41,049 bases of DNA from Methanoculleus sp. UBA374 (GTDB lineage Archaea > Halobacteriota > Methanomicrobia > Methanomicrobiales > Methanoculleaceae): positions 11,401 to 52,449 of the forward strand of contig DAYL01000033.1 in NCBI GenBank assembly GCA_002508705.1, read 5' to 3'. Below the pieces are notes generated by a model. The model ran no database searches, had not been told where the DNA came from, and worked only from the letters and a program-made list of their open reading frames with translations. How positions within the stretch are numbered: the stretch's first letter is position 1; each line of letters begins with the position of its first letter. Positions 31,870-39,779 of this stretch are shown here, one piece after another. A program made the position numbers and the translations under genes.

Positions 31870-33036
31870 ATGAGGGTCTTCTTTATAGGATTCGGTCAGG
31901 CTGGGGGCAAAATTGTCGATATGTTCATTGGACAGGACAAGCGGATGCAGACCCAGAATTTCAGGGGAATTGCAGTCAACACAGCACGTACCGACCTGAT
32001 GGGGCTTAAAAATATCGAACTTAAAGATCGGCTCCTGATCGGGCAGACGGTGGTCAAAGGCCACGGCGTCGGGACCGATAACGTAACCGGTGCACGGGTG
32101 ACTGCCGATGAGATCGACGCCATCATCAACGCGATCGACTCGAGGGGGACGCATGATGTCGATGCCTTCGTCATCATCGCCGGTCTCGGCGGCGGGACCG
32201 GTTCCGGGGGCTCGCCGGTTCTTGCCCGGCACCTGAAGCGCATCTACCGGGAACCGGTCTACGCGATCGGCATCCTTCCCGCTCCGGAGGAAGGCAGGCT
32301 CTACTCATACAATGCAGCCCGTTCCCTGAGCACCCTGGTGAACGAGGCGGATAATACCTTCATCTTCGACAACAGCGCCTGGAAGAACGAGGGAGAGAGC
32401 GTTAAAGACGCCTATAACCGGCTGAACGACGAGATCGTCCGCCGGTTCGGCGTGCTCTTCCGTGCGGGCGAGGTCGGTAAGGCGGGTGTCGGGGAGATGG
32501 TCGTGGACTCAAGCGAGGTCATCAACACCCTGCGCGGCGGCGGCATCAGCACCGTCGGATACGCCATCAGCGAGAAGGTCAGCCCGCGTACAAAGCAGAA
32601 TCAGGGGCTCTTCTCCGGCCTGATGCGCAAGAAGGAGAAGACCGAAGAGGTGCTGACCGGGGAGGACAAGTCGGCGAAGATCATCGCTCTCGTCAGGCGT
32701 GCCATGCTCGGGCGTCTCACCCTGCCGTGCGATTACTCGACGGCGGAGCGGGGTTTGGTTCTTCTCGCGGGCCCGCCCGATGAGATGGACCGGAAGGGTG
32801 TGGAGAAGTCGAAGAGCTGGGTGGAGGAGAACATCGCAGGCGTCGAGGTGCGTGGCGGGGATTACCCGGTGCAGAGCGACTACGTCGCAGCTGTCGTGGT
32901 CCTTGCGACGATCGGGGACGCTCCCCGGATCACCGATCTCCTTGAGATTGCAAAGGCTACAAAGGAAGATGTCATCAAATCGAAGGAAAAGCGCTCGACT
33001 ATGTTCGATGACGGCATTGAACCGCTGTTCGAGTGA
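31870..33036 (+). CDS. CetZ-type tubulin/FtsZ-superfamily GTPase
   Basis: 388 aa. The tubulin-type signature GLGGGTGSGGSP is at about residues 105-116 (T4 loop), with an N-terminal nucleotide-binding segment GFGQAGGKIVDMF (7-19) and RGIAVNTARTDLMGL (32-46). The region EMVVDSSEVINTLRGGGISTVGYA corresponds to the catalytic T7 loop: D213 and E216 are kept, but the usual Asn two residues before the Asp is Val. Such archaeal proteins (CetZ, formerly FtsZ3-type) control cell shape and motility rather than division in haloarchaea. The C-terminus has a short charged tail. Followed after 10 nt by a secreted membrane-anchored protein gene. Confidence 0.88.
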   Translation: MRVFFIGFGQAGGKIVDMFIGQDKRMQTQNFRGIAVNTARTDLMGLKNIELKDRLLIGQTVVKGHGVGTDNVTGARVTADEIDAIINAIDSRGTHDVDAFVIIAGLGGGTGSGGSPVLARHLKRIYREPVYAIGILPAPEEGRLYSYNAARSLSTLVNEADNTFIFDNSAWKNEGESVKDAYNRLNDEIVRRFGVLFRAGEVGKAGVGEMVVDSSEVINTLRGGGISTVGYAISEKVSPRTKQNQGLFSGLMRKKEKTEEVLTGEDKSAKIIALVRRAMLGRLTLPCDYSTAERGLVLLAGPPDEMDRKGVEKSKSWVEENIAGVEVRGGDYPVQSDYVAAVVVLATIGDAPRITDLLEIAKATKEDVIKSKEKRSTMFDDGIEPLFE

Positions 33037-33046
33037 GGGGGGCATT

Positions 33047-34129
33047 ATGAAGGCGAACAGCGGCAAATGGATTGTTCTCCTGCTCGCACTCTTCTGTTTC
33101 GTGCAGGCTGTATCGGCATTCGACGTCAAGACCGAGACCGTTGACCCGTCGAGCGGCGCTCTCGAACCCGGTCAACAGGTGAGCGCGCGTTATGTGCTCA
33201 CCTACGATATGATCACCTCCGACCTGAGCGATGAGACGTTCGAGCTCAGCACCGGGCTGCAAAATCCCTCCTGGGACATAACGGTCTACCACGACGGGGT
33301 TGGGACCCCAATCAAGAAGGCCGGGTATTACCCGGTCCTGTTGGAGTTCGAGATCGACTACGGTCAGGGTGATACCGAACTGGACATTAAGGTGCGTGGC
33401 ACCGTCCCTTCGAGTGCGAGCGGAACGATTCTGGTGACCAAGATCGAGCACCTGCGGGATAAAGATGTGAAGGACACTCATTCCGTGACCCGGGACGTTG
33501 TGAGCGCGGGTCAGGTCGAGGATTCTCTCTCCGCCCAGCAGCAGCGCCTCAAGGACCTGAAGGCCGACATGGATGGAAAGGCCGGAGAGGGCGTGGACGT
33601 CTCTGCCGCACAGACCAAGTACAACGCCGCGAGCCAGGCGCTCACGAGCGCCGCGGCGGCAAGTCCGTCACAGGCAGCGGGTTACATCACCACCGCCACG
33701 AAGAATATAGACGAGGCGAAGTCGCTCCTCGATAGGGCATGGGCCGAGAAGGAGGTCTCGAACGCCGCCGCGACAATCGAGTCTCTCGACGGGATGATCA
33801 CCTACTTCGTCGAGAACCGCTCGATGGCGAGCGACCCGCAGGTGGTCGCCATCATGACCAAGCGCGAGAGCTCCGTCCAGTTCTACTCCCAGGCAAAGGA
33901 TGCCCTGAACGCGAACAACTACTCTCTCGCGCGTTCGAAGGCAGCCGATGGTCTGAATAAGGCGAACGAGGCCCTGACCGATGCAAACGCCCTCCGGGAG
34001 AAGCTCGGTGAGGGATTCAGCCTCGGCGGCAACCTCCTCCTCTACATCGGCATCGGGGTCGTCATCATCCTGATCGTTGTGGGTGTTGTGATCTACCGAA
34101 AGAGGACCGGCTGGGACGAACTCGGGTGA
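33047..34129 (+). CDS. Secreted, membrane-anchored alpha-helical protein paired with cetZ
   Basis: 360 aa with three parts. An N-terminal signal peptide (GKWIVLLLALFCFVQAVSAFD, about 6-26) is followed by a beta-rich extracellular domain (about 27-155, with SARYVLTYDMITSDLSDETFEL). Then comes a long Ala/Gln/Lys-rich alpha-helical or coiled-coil region (about 160-320; LSAQQQRLKDLKADM and later ASQALTSAAAASPSQAA), and a C-terminal transmembrane helix (LLLYIGIGVVIILIVVGVVIY, about 328-349) with a short basic tail KRTGWDELG. Predicted topology is outside-in with a small cytosolic end. Family not recognised. The start lies 10 nt after the cetZ stop with GAGGGGGG as Shine-Dalgarno, so the two genes are surely co-transcribed. 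Confidence 0.8.
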   Translation: MKANSGKWIVLLLALFCFVQAVSAFDVKTETVDPSSGALEPGQQVSARYVLTYDMITSDLSDETFELSTGLQNPSWDITVYHDGVGTPIKKAGYYPVLLEFEIDYGQGDTELDIKVRGTVPSSASGTILVTKIEHLRDKDVKDTHSVTRDVVSAGQVEDSLSAQQQRLKDLKADMDGKAGEGVDVSAAQTKYNAASQALTSAAAASPSQAAGYITTATKNIDEAKSLLDRAWAEKEVSNAAATIESLDGMITYFVENRSMASDPQVVAIMTKRESSVQFYSQAKDALNANNYSLARSKAADGLNKANEALTDANALREKLGEGFSLGGNLLLYIGIGVVIILIVVGVVIYRKRTGWDELG

Positions 34130-34164
34130 CCCCGGCAACTAACTCCCCTCTTCTCCACACCAGC

Positions 34165-34170
34165 TTTTTT
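34165..34170 (+). terminator. T tract after the cetZ operon
   Basis: Six T residues about 36 nt after the stop codon of the membrane-anchored partner gene, a plausible archaeal terminator. No strong stem is present. Confidence 0.4.
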
Positions 34171-34598
34171 CGTCCGTATCCTGCCCCTCCCGGACCTTGA
34201 GTATTCGCGGGGCACCAGTGTCTCTGACTGGACGTTTTTCTTGCCGCCATAATCGATCCTCAGCCCGTACGGATGAACGGCATCCCTTGGGTCGAATGCA
34301 TGTTCATCCTGCATATGGCAAGGGGGCTTGTAGGCCGGGGACGCCCAAACCGACGCCTGGGGGGGGAGGCGAAGTACTCTCACGCAAAGATTCGAGCACC
34401 GTGATCTTGTGCGAAATGCGGGAAATGGAACGTTTGAAACGCGAAAATTCCGGAGAGGTTTGAGGCGCGATCAAAGGGAAACCTGATGAAAAACAGTAAC
34501 CGGGGCGGTCCCGGAATAAGGTATTTCATTGTCCCTTATTGTGCATCCTCGAAGGACGTAATCGATTTTTCATCGGATATCTCCATGACTGCCCTCGC

Positions 34599-34615
34599 CC
34601 CCCCACCAAGGGGGG
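34599..34615. repeat. C6/G6 hairpin
   Basis: CCCCCC (34599-34604) and GGGGGG (34610-34615) flank ACCAA. Part of a G/C-rich segment that precedes the dispersed repeat copy B. Confidence 0.5.
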
Positions 34616-34711
34616 ACGGGGGAGGAGCGCCGCAGGTGCGGGAGGGGTGGGGTCGACAAGGCCGGAGAGTGGAGTGCGAGCGTAGCGAGCTTGAGAAACC
34701 TGGAGGATTTC

Positions 34712-34730
34712 GAGGGGGATTTTCCCCCTC
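34712..34730. repeat. Perfect 8-bp hairpin
   Basis: GAGGGGGA (34712-34719) and TCCCCCTC (34723-34730) surround a TTT loop. Confidence 0.6.
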
Positions 34731-34869
34731 CCGCAGGAGGGTATCCGTACGTCCTTCTGGAGATATATTCCGTGCAGTGGAACGTAGCGGCTATTCGCCT
34801 CCCGGGGGGCCGGGGGCAGTCATGACGATATCCGTAGCCCTGAAATCTCGCGATCTTCCGGGCTTCGGT

Positions 34870-34996
34870 CATGTGAGCGTCCGGCAACGATACGGTCTCC
34901 CGCGACGCCGTAACGGGAGTCAGCAGTACCCGGACCCCGGAATGCGGTAGTTTGACCTCCGGGGGCTTCCTACAGAGCCGTTGCTTGAGCGAAGTA
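34870..34996. repeat. Dispersed intergenic repeat, copy B
   Basis: Same orientation as copy A at 20235-20352, with shared runs such as GATACGGTCTCCCGCGACGC and GGTAGTTTGACCTCCGGG and small indels between them. Like copy A it sits at the right end of a gene-poor gap, 47 bases before the stop codon of a minus-strand gene. Copy B is a little longer because of a short insertion (AGTACCCGGACC). Confidence 0.8.
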
Positions 34997-35043
34997 TCGG
35001 ATCTCAAAAGAGCGTCGGCAGGGGGGCCGCCCTGCATCGGGTC

Positions 35044-36723
35044 TCAGGCGGTCGGCCCTCCGGGAACCTTCGAGAAGACCTCGATGTTTCTGCTCCCCGA
35101 CTTCCCGTCCCGCAGGAAGTAATACTCGATCAGCCGATCCTTATTCTCTTCATACGAGAACCAGTAGTTCAGCCGGTAGGTCTCCTTAACGTAGCCGTCG
35201 AGGGTCGGATAGGTGTCGGCATCATGGGTGATCACGACGTCGTAATCGCCGCTGTAGATCGTCGATTCGCTTACCTTCTGACTGTAGTAACTGAGTTTCG
35301 AGGCGTTTTCACCCCGGTAATACCAGGGCAGCGGCCAATAATTCTCGGTCGCGATCGCTACCCGGTCCGCGGCATTGATCTCTCTAAAGACCTCCCGCAG
35401 GTCTTCGGAGTTCTGCACCTGCACGATAGGCTCGTTGATGTCTGCGGGGGTGAACGCCACATGGAACATCATGACGACCAGGAAGATGCTTGCCGCGACG
35501 GCGACGACCGCCTTCTTCGTGGTCATCGCATAGACCGCGACGAAGATCATGGGCAGGAGCTGGTGGAGGATCAGCCACGGCACCTTCTCGCCGATGTAGG
35601 CGTAGGCTGTCATTGAGAGCAGCATCCAGATGATGGCGAACCGTGCGAACTCCTTCTGCCGGTCTATCAGCCGGATCTCCCCGCCGCCCGAAAGGATCTC
35701 GCGGAGTCGGTCCCTCCAGCCCTGTGGCTGGATGGGGGGGGGGGCTGCAACCTCCGGGACCCCCTCTTCCGCCTCCTCGGCCCCTTCTCCATCCTCAGGG
35801 GTTCCTGCATGGCGGCTCTTCCGCTCTCTCCACTGAGAGACAAGGGCGGGGATGTTGATGAACTGGAAGACCCCGACTATGGCGAGGAGCAGGATCGGCA
35901 ACTCGTAGAGGATGAAGAGCAGGATGTAGAAGTACGGCGGTCCTCCGAGGCGCTGCATCTGGTGCATGGCGGTCCAGTGCTCGATGGCCCGGAGCCACCA
36001 GTCCAGAACCATCTCCGGATGGGCGCCGAACGACGAATAGAAGACTGCCGCGATTCCGACTGCGAGGAGGACGCCGAGCGCGAGGTCCCGGACCCAGCGG
36101 GTCGGAAGGCGAACCTTTCCTGTCCAGACCAGGTAAAGGAGGTATGCTCCGAAGATCAGGATGACTATCGGCATGTTCTCCATCGTGGACATCCCGAGGC
36201 CGACCGCCGCCCCGGCAAGGAGTGCATACCGCGTCTTCTGCCGCTCGAAGTAGTAGAGAAGGGCGATGAGGAGCACCATCGTGAAGAAGATGATGAAGGG
36301 ATCGTCCCGGAGGAACCGTGAGAAGTAGACCATGTTCGGCGATACGGCGAGGAAAAGCGCCGCTACCAGGGTCTGCTTCTTATCGAGGTAGCCGAGTCTG
36401 TAGATCGGGTAGAGCAGCGGGACGAGCAGGGTGCCGAGCAGCGCCGGGATGAGCCTTCCTACAAGGTCGGAATCCCCGAAGAGCGCGAACATCCCGGCCG
36501 TGACGTAGTAGCGCAGCGGCCCGTGGTACATGGGATCGTAGATATAGGTCCCTTCGGTCAGGAGTTTATAGGAGAACCACGCGTGAATAGCCTCATCGTG
36601 ATGAAAAAGCTTTAAGTCGAGAGTGTAAAAGCGAAGAATAATTGCGGCCAGAAATATGAGGAGGAAAATCCCCTCGAATGAGAGTCGTTCACGGATTCGG
36701 GCCGTGACCACGGCGGTCTTCAC
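35044..36723 (-). CDS. Agl23-like GT-C membrane protein
   Basis: 559 aa with many hydrophobic helices. The N-terminal catalytic-type loop LKLFHHDEAIHAWFSYKLL (about 37-55, with the Asp-Glu pair) and DPMYHGPLRYYVTAGMF (about 63-79) fit the TIGR03663 family (Agl23, a flippase-associated GT39-like protein of archaeal N-glycosylation). The C-terminal part is soluble. A charged, low-complexity cytosolic insert (about 300-345) includes three prolines encoded by an 11-nt C tract (G on the + strand, 35734-35744). The start is GTG at 36723, with GGTGGGAG upstream that overlaps the rps10 stop. Only 12 nt separate it from rps10, so it is probably read from the tuf promoter. Confidence 0.82.
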   Translation of the reverse strand: MKTAVVTARIRERLSFEGIFLLIFLAAIILRFYTLDLKLFHHDEAIHAWFSYKLLTEGTYIYDPMYHGPLRYYVTAGMFALFGDSDLVGRLIPALLGTLLVPLLYPIYRLGYLDKKQTLVAALFLAVSPNMVYFSRFLRDDPFIIFFTMVLLIALLYYFERQKTRYALLAGAAVGLGMSTMENMPIVILIFGAYLLYLVWTGKVRLPTRWVRDLALGVLLAVGIAAVFYSSFGAHPEMVLDWWLRAIEHWTAMHQMQRLGGPPYFYILLFILYELPILLLAIVGVFQFINIPALVSQWRERKSRHAGTPEDGEGAEEAEEGVPEVAAPPPIQPQGWRDRLREILSGGGEIRLIDRQKEFARFAIIWMLLSMTAYAYIGEKVPWLILHQLLPMIFVAVYAMTTKKAVVAVAASIFLVVMMFHVAFTPADINEPIVQVQNSEDLREVFREINAADRVAIATENYWPLPWYYRGENASKLSYYSQKVSESTIYSGDYDVVITHDADTYPTLDGYVKETYRLNYWFSYEENKDRLIEYYFLRDGKSGSRNIEVFSKVPGGPTA

Positions 36724-36735
36724 GCCGCTCCCACC

Positions 36736-37044
36736 TCAACTCTCCAGCACAATTTCGATGCCGATGTCCTTTGGAACCTGGATACGCATTAACTGGCGCA
36801 GTGCGCGCTCGTCGGCGTCAATGTCAATGAGCCTCTTGTGCACCCGCATCTGCCAGCGGTCCCATGTTGCGGTACCTTCGCCGTCAGGGCTTTTCCTGGT
36901 GGGCACGACGAGTTTCTTCGTGGGCAGCGGAATTGGGCCTGCCAGATTGACGCCGGTACGCTCTGCTATTTCTTTGATCCTATCACAGACCATCTCGATC
37001 TTTTCAAAATCGGTTCCGGAAAGACGTATTCTGGCCTTCTGCAT
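36736..37044 (-). CDS. rps10: Ribosomal protein S10
   Basis: 102 aa. [75 protein letters not shown] contains the conserved core of archaeal S10; the loop with [10 protein letters not shown] lies in the small subunit head. Start chosen at ATG 37044 by family N-terminus. It follows tuf by 30 nt, the usual archaeal order at the end of the str operon. Confidence 0.95.
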   Translation of the reverse strand: MQKARIRLSGTDFEKIEMVCDRIKEIAERTGVNLAGPIPLPTKKLVVPTRKSPDGEGTATWDRWQMRVHKRLIDIDADERALRQLMRIQVPKDIGIEIVLES

Positions 37045-37074
37045 ATCTACCACCAAAAAATTATGGGTACCTTC

Positions 37075-38352
37075 TTATCTCATCTGCTTGGGCGTGATGT
37101 CGATGCACACGCCTGCGGCAATGGTGGAGCCCATATCACGAACGGCGAACCGTCCAAGCTGCGGGATAACCTTGACCTTCTCGATGACCATGGCTTGGGT
37201 CGGCTTGATCTTGACGATCGCGGCATCGCCGGTCTTGAGGAACGTGGGGTTCTCTTCCTTGACCTGACCCGTGCGGGGGTCGAGTTTTTTCTGGAGTTCG
37301 ACGAAGGTGCACGCAACCTGAGCGGTGTGGCAGTGGAAGACCGGGGTGTAACCGACTGTCAGGGCGCTCGGGTGGTGGAGCACGACAACCTGTGCGATGA
37401 ACTCGTCTGCGACGGTCGGCGGCACATCGGCGGGACCGCAGACATCGCCGCGGCGGATGTCCCCTTTGCCGATGCCACGGACGTTGAACCCGACGTTGTC
37501 GCCCGGGAGCGCCTGCGGGATCTCCTCATGGTGCATCTCGATGGACTTGACTTCACCCTCCTTGTTCGCGGGCATGAAGCTGACCTTCATCCCCTTCTTC
37601 ATGATACCGGTCTCGACACGGCCGACGGGCACCGTTCCGATACCGGAGATGGAGTAGACATCCTGGATCGGGAGACGCATGGGCAGGGTTGTGGGCTTCT
37701 CGGGTTCCTTAAGCGCGTTGAGCGCATCGAGCACCGTCGGTCCCTTGTACCATGGGGTATTTGCACTGGGCTTCGAGATGTTGTCGCCGACGAACGAACT
37801 GATCGGGATGAAGCTGATGCTGTCGGGCTTGTAACCGACAATCTTGAGCAACTGGGATAACTGCTCCTTAACCTCGTTGAAACGCTTCTCGTCGTACTTG
37901 ACGGCGTCCATCTTGTTGATGCCGATGATCAACTGGTTGATGCCGAGTGTGCGGGAAAGGAAGACGTGCTCCTTGGTCTGCTCCATCACACCGTCGGGTG
38001 CGGCGACGATCAACAGTGCGGCGTCTGCCTGGGATGCTCCCGTGATCATATTCTTGACGAAGTCACGGTGTCCGGGGCAGTCCACGACGGTGAAATAGAA
38101 CTTGTCGGTATCGAACCGCTTGTGGGCGATATCGATGGTGATACCACGCTCACGCTCTTCCTTGAGGCTGTCCATAACCCAGGCGAACTCGAATGAGCCC
38201 TTACCCTTGGCTTCAGCCTCCTTTCTGTACGTCTCGATGATGTGGGGCGGTACGGCTCCCGTCTCAAAGAGCAGCCGGCCGACGGTAGTAGACTTCCCGT
38301 GGTCGATGTGTCCGATTACTGCTAAATTCATGTGGGGCTTTTCAACTGCCAT
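37075..38352 (-). CDS. tuf: Elongation factor 1-alpha (EF-Tu)
   Basis: 425 aa GTPase that delivers aminoacyl-tRNA to the ribosome. G1 is GHIDHGKST (about 14-22), switch I is in [15 protein letters not shown]3 is DCPGHRDF, G4 is NKMD and G5 is SSFVG. Domains II and III follow ([38 protein letters not shown]). The start at 38352 is supported by GGAGG 7-9 nt upstream; a longer ATG at 38370 is behind the Shine-Dalgarno. First of tuf-rps10-Agl23-like. Confidence 0.97.
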   Translation of the reverse strand: MAVEKPHMNLAVIGHIDHGKSTTVGRLLFETGAVPPHIIETYRKEAEAKGKGSFEFAWVMDSLKEERERGITIDIAHKRFDTDKFYFTVVDCPGHRDFVKNMITGASQADAALLIVAAPDGVMEQTKEHVFLSRTLGINQLIIGINKMDAVKYDEKRFNEVKEQLSQLLKIVGYKPDSISFIPISSFVGDNISKPSANTPWYKGPTVLDALNALKEPEKPTTLPMRLPIQDVYSISGIGTVPVGRVETGIMKKGMKVSFMPANKEGEVKSIEMHHEEIPQALPGDNVGFNVRGIGKGDIRRGDVCGPADVPPTVADEFIAQVVVLHHPSALTVGYTPVFHCHTAQVACTFVELQKKLDPRTGQVKEENPTFLKTGDAAIVKIKPTQAMVIEKVKVIPQLGRFAVRDMGSTIAAGVCIDITPKQMR

Positions 38353-38430
38353 GATATATCCTCCACTCAAATAGGTCTGTCAGCTCAAACAGCCTGCTTA
38401 TGCGAGTAACTTATACGTATGACGTTCTCC

Positions 38431-38438
38431 ATATAAAG
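38431..38438 (-). promoter_or_regulatory. TATA box for tuf
   Basis: CTTTATAT on the minus strand would place the start site near 38408 and give a leader of about 55 nt that ends in a strong GGAGG Shine-Dalgarno. Confidence 0.65.
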
Positions 38439-38528
38439 CATTTCTATCCACGTGACGAGCGTGCATTCCCTGAAAATCCCGGGTAATCGACAGAATCTTA
38501 TTCTCCGGAAATCTACGTTCTTCATACC

Positions 38529-38831
38529 ATGAAGACACTTGAGTTTCACCGCGATGATTGCCCGGATCGCGTAACGGTTGCCTGCGCAGGCCGTGAAGTC
38601 TCGGTATACTCTTACTGCGGCTATTGTCGACACTGTGCGGGTGTCCGGGTGGGCAGGCGGACGATTCCGACGCCCCAGCGTCAGGCCCTCTCGGGCGTGA
38701 GGCAGGGCGCCGGCCTCGATGAGAATCTGCTGAATGCCGCCCTTATGTTCAATACCCTCGTCCGGGACGGCGCTGCCGTCGAGTGCGAGGACGACGCGGG
38801 CGCAGGGTTCTCTTCGATGTATCGGTATTAG
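38529..38831 (+). CDS. Small Cys-rich protein, unrecognised
   Basis: 100 aa, complete. Five cysteines lie in the first 36 residues: C11, C19 and a CGYCRHC knot (C30, C33, C36), a spacing suited to a metal site or redox thiols. The rest is soluble, with SGVRQGAGLDENLLNAALMFNTLVRDGAAVECEDD. No family is recognised. A TATA-like AATCTTATT (38494-38502) lies about 30 nt before the ATG and no Shine-Dalgarno is seen, so it is likely leaderless. It is divergent from tuf and convergent with the sulfite-reductase-like gene. Confidence 0.65.
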   Translation: MKTLEFHRDDCPDRVTVACAGREVSVYSYCGYCRHCAGVRVGRRTIPTPQRQALSGVRQGAGLDENLLNAALMFNTLVRDGAAVECEDDAGAGFSSMYRY

Positions 38832-38860
38832 ACTCGGTGGGGTCTCCCTTCCCGGGTTTT

Positions 38861-39742
38861 TCAGTCTTCAGCCGCCTTTTCTTTCGGCCCAAACTTTTTG
38901 CGGATCTCCTCCGCGAACTTATCGTATCCGATCTCGTCCATCTGGTCGGCGAGGAGCCGGTCGCTCCAGGCGCTGCGGTAGACCCAGTAGACGATACGGT
39001 CGATCACTTCGACGACCTCCTCCTCGGTCTCGACGGTGATAAGTTCCCTGCCCACAGCGGGATTGGCTCCGCGCCGGCCGCCGACCGTGATCTGGTAGTG
39101 ATCATACTCGGACTTCAGGAGCTCGTACGGACAGGAGTGAATGCAGATGCCGCACTGGACGCATTTGCTCTCATCGAGGACGGATATGCCATTTTTCAAC
39201 GCAATGGCGCACTGTCTGCAGTATTTCGCGCAGGTGCCGCACCCCGTGCAGAGTCCGGGTATGCGCAGCGGCCGGATCCTGCCGATGATTCCGATGTCGT
39301 TTAAGAGCGGGCTGTTGCACATGTAGGTGCATCCGGATATGGCGATGCGGAGCCGTATCGGGAGTTCTTTTCCAAAAACCCGTTCATCGACCTTGCGCGC
39401 AAGGTCGATCGTCTCGCAGTTGGCGTACTTGCACCGCTCCGTGCCCGGGCAGGCCATGATGTTCACCACTTCGTTCTGCTCTGCCCCGAGGGGCGTCCCG
39501 TTCTTTTCGAGGGCTTTCGCGATCTTCTCGAAATTTTCGGGGCTCACGTGCGGGATCTCCGCCGTCTGACGCATGGTAAGATGGAGCGAACCATCTCCAT
39601 ATTTCTCACTGAGTTTTGCGAGCTGCTTGACCTGAGCCGCGGAGAGGACTCCTGCCGGAATCCGCACCCGTATCGTTGCGTAGTCTGCGTTCCGCTCGGT
39701 GATGATCCCTCCCCGGCTGTAGAGGGAATAGTCTTTCATCAT
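38861..39742 (-). CDS. Small siroheme-type sulfite/nitrite reductase-like protein with two [4Fe-4S] clusters
   Basis: 293 aa. The siroheme-coupled cluster motif is complete: C98 and C104 (CPGTERC, C-x5-C) and C138 and C142 (SGCTYMC, C-x3-C). A ferredoxin module follows with C165, C168, C171, C175 and C194, C197, C200, C204. This matches the small dissimilatory sulfite reductase-like proteins common in methanogens, which are shorter than true DsrAB or Fsr. The substrate is not established; sulfite detoxification or an assimilatory role are options. TATA (TTTTTTATCCC on the minus strand, about 39765-39775) gives a leaderless start at one of the two adjacent ATGs (39742 or 39739). Confidence 0.85.
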   Translation of the reverse strand: MMKDYSLYSRGGIITERNADYATIRVRIPAGVLSAAQVKQLAKLSEKYGDGSLHLTMRQTAEIPHVSPENFEKIAKALEKNGTPLGAEQNEVVNIMACPGTERCKYANCETIDLARKVDERVFGKELPIRLRIAISGCTYMCNSPLLNDIGIIGRIRPLRIPGLCTGCGTCAKYCRQCAIALKNGISVLDESKCVQCGICIHSCPYELLKSEYDHYQITVGGRRGANPAVGRELITVETEEEVVEVIDRIVYWVYRSAWSDRLLADQMDEIGYDKFAEEIRKKFGPKEKAAED

Positions 39743-39779
39743 TCTACATTAGTAGCGGTCACCGGGATAAAAAAGGTGC

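Larger units (their letters stand above)
34130..35043. other. Gene-poor gap between the cetZ operon and the Agl23-like gene
   Basis: No gene is supported in this 914-base stretch. A T6 tract (34165-34170) behind CACACCAGC probably ends the cetZ transcript. The middle part (34200-34560) shows no clear structure. From about 34590 on there are G/C-rich hairpins (34599-34615 and 34712-34730) and then a repeat shared with 20235-20352. A 155-codon minus-strand frame at 34570-35037 crosses all these repeats and is not protein-like. Confidence 0.55.

Noticed and set aside
34476..34500. CTGATGA as a second C/D box sRNA
   Set aside because: Box C needs a purine at the first place, and no D or D' box follows at the right distance.
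34570..35037. A 155-codon minus-strand frame
   Set aside because: It runs through hairpins and the dispersed repeat. In copy A the same reading frame is broken by indels, so the repeat is not protein-coding.
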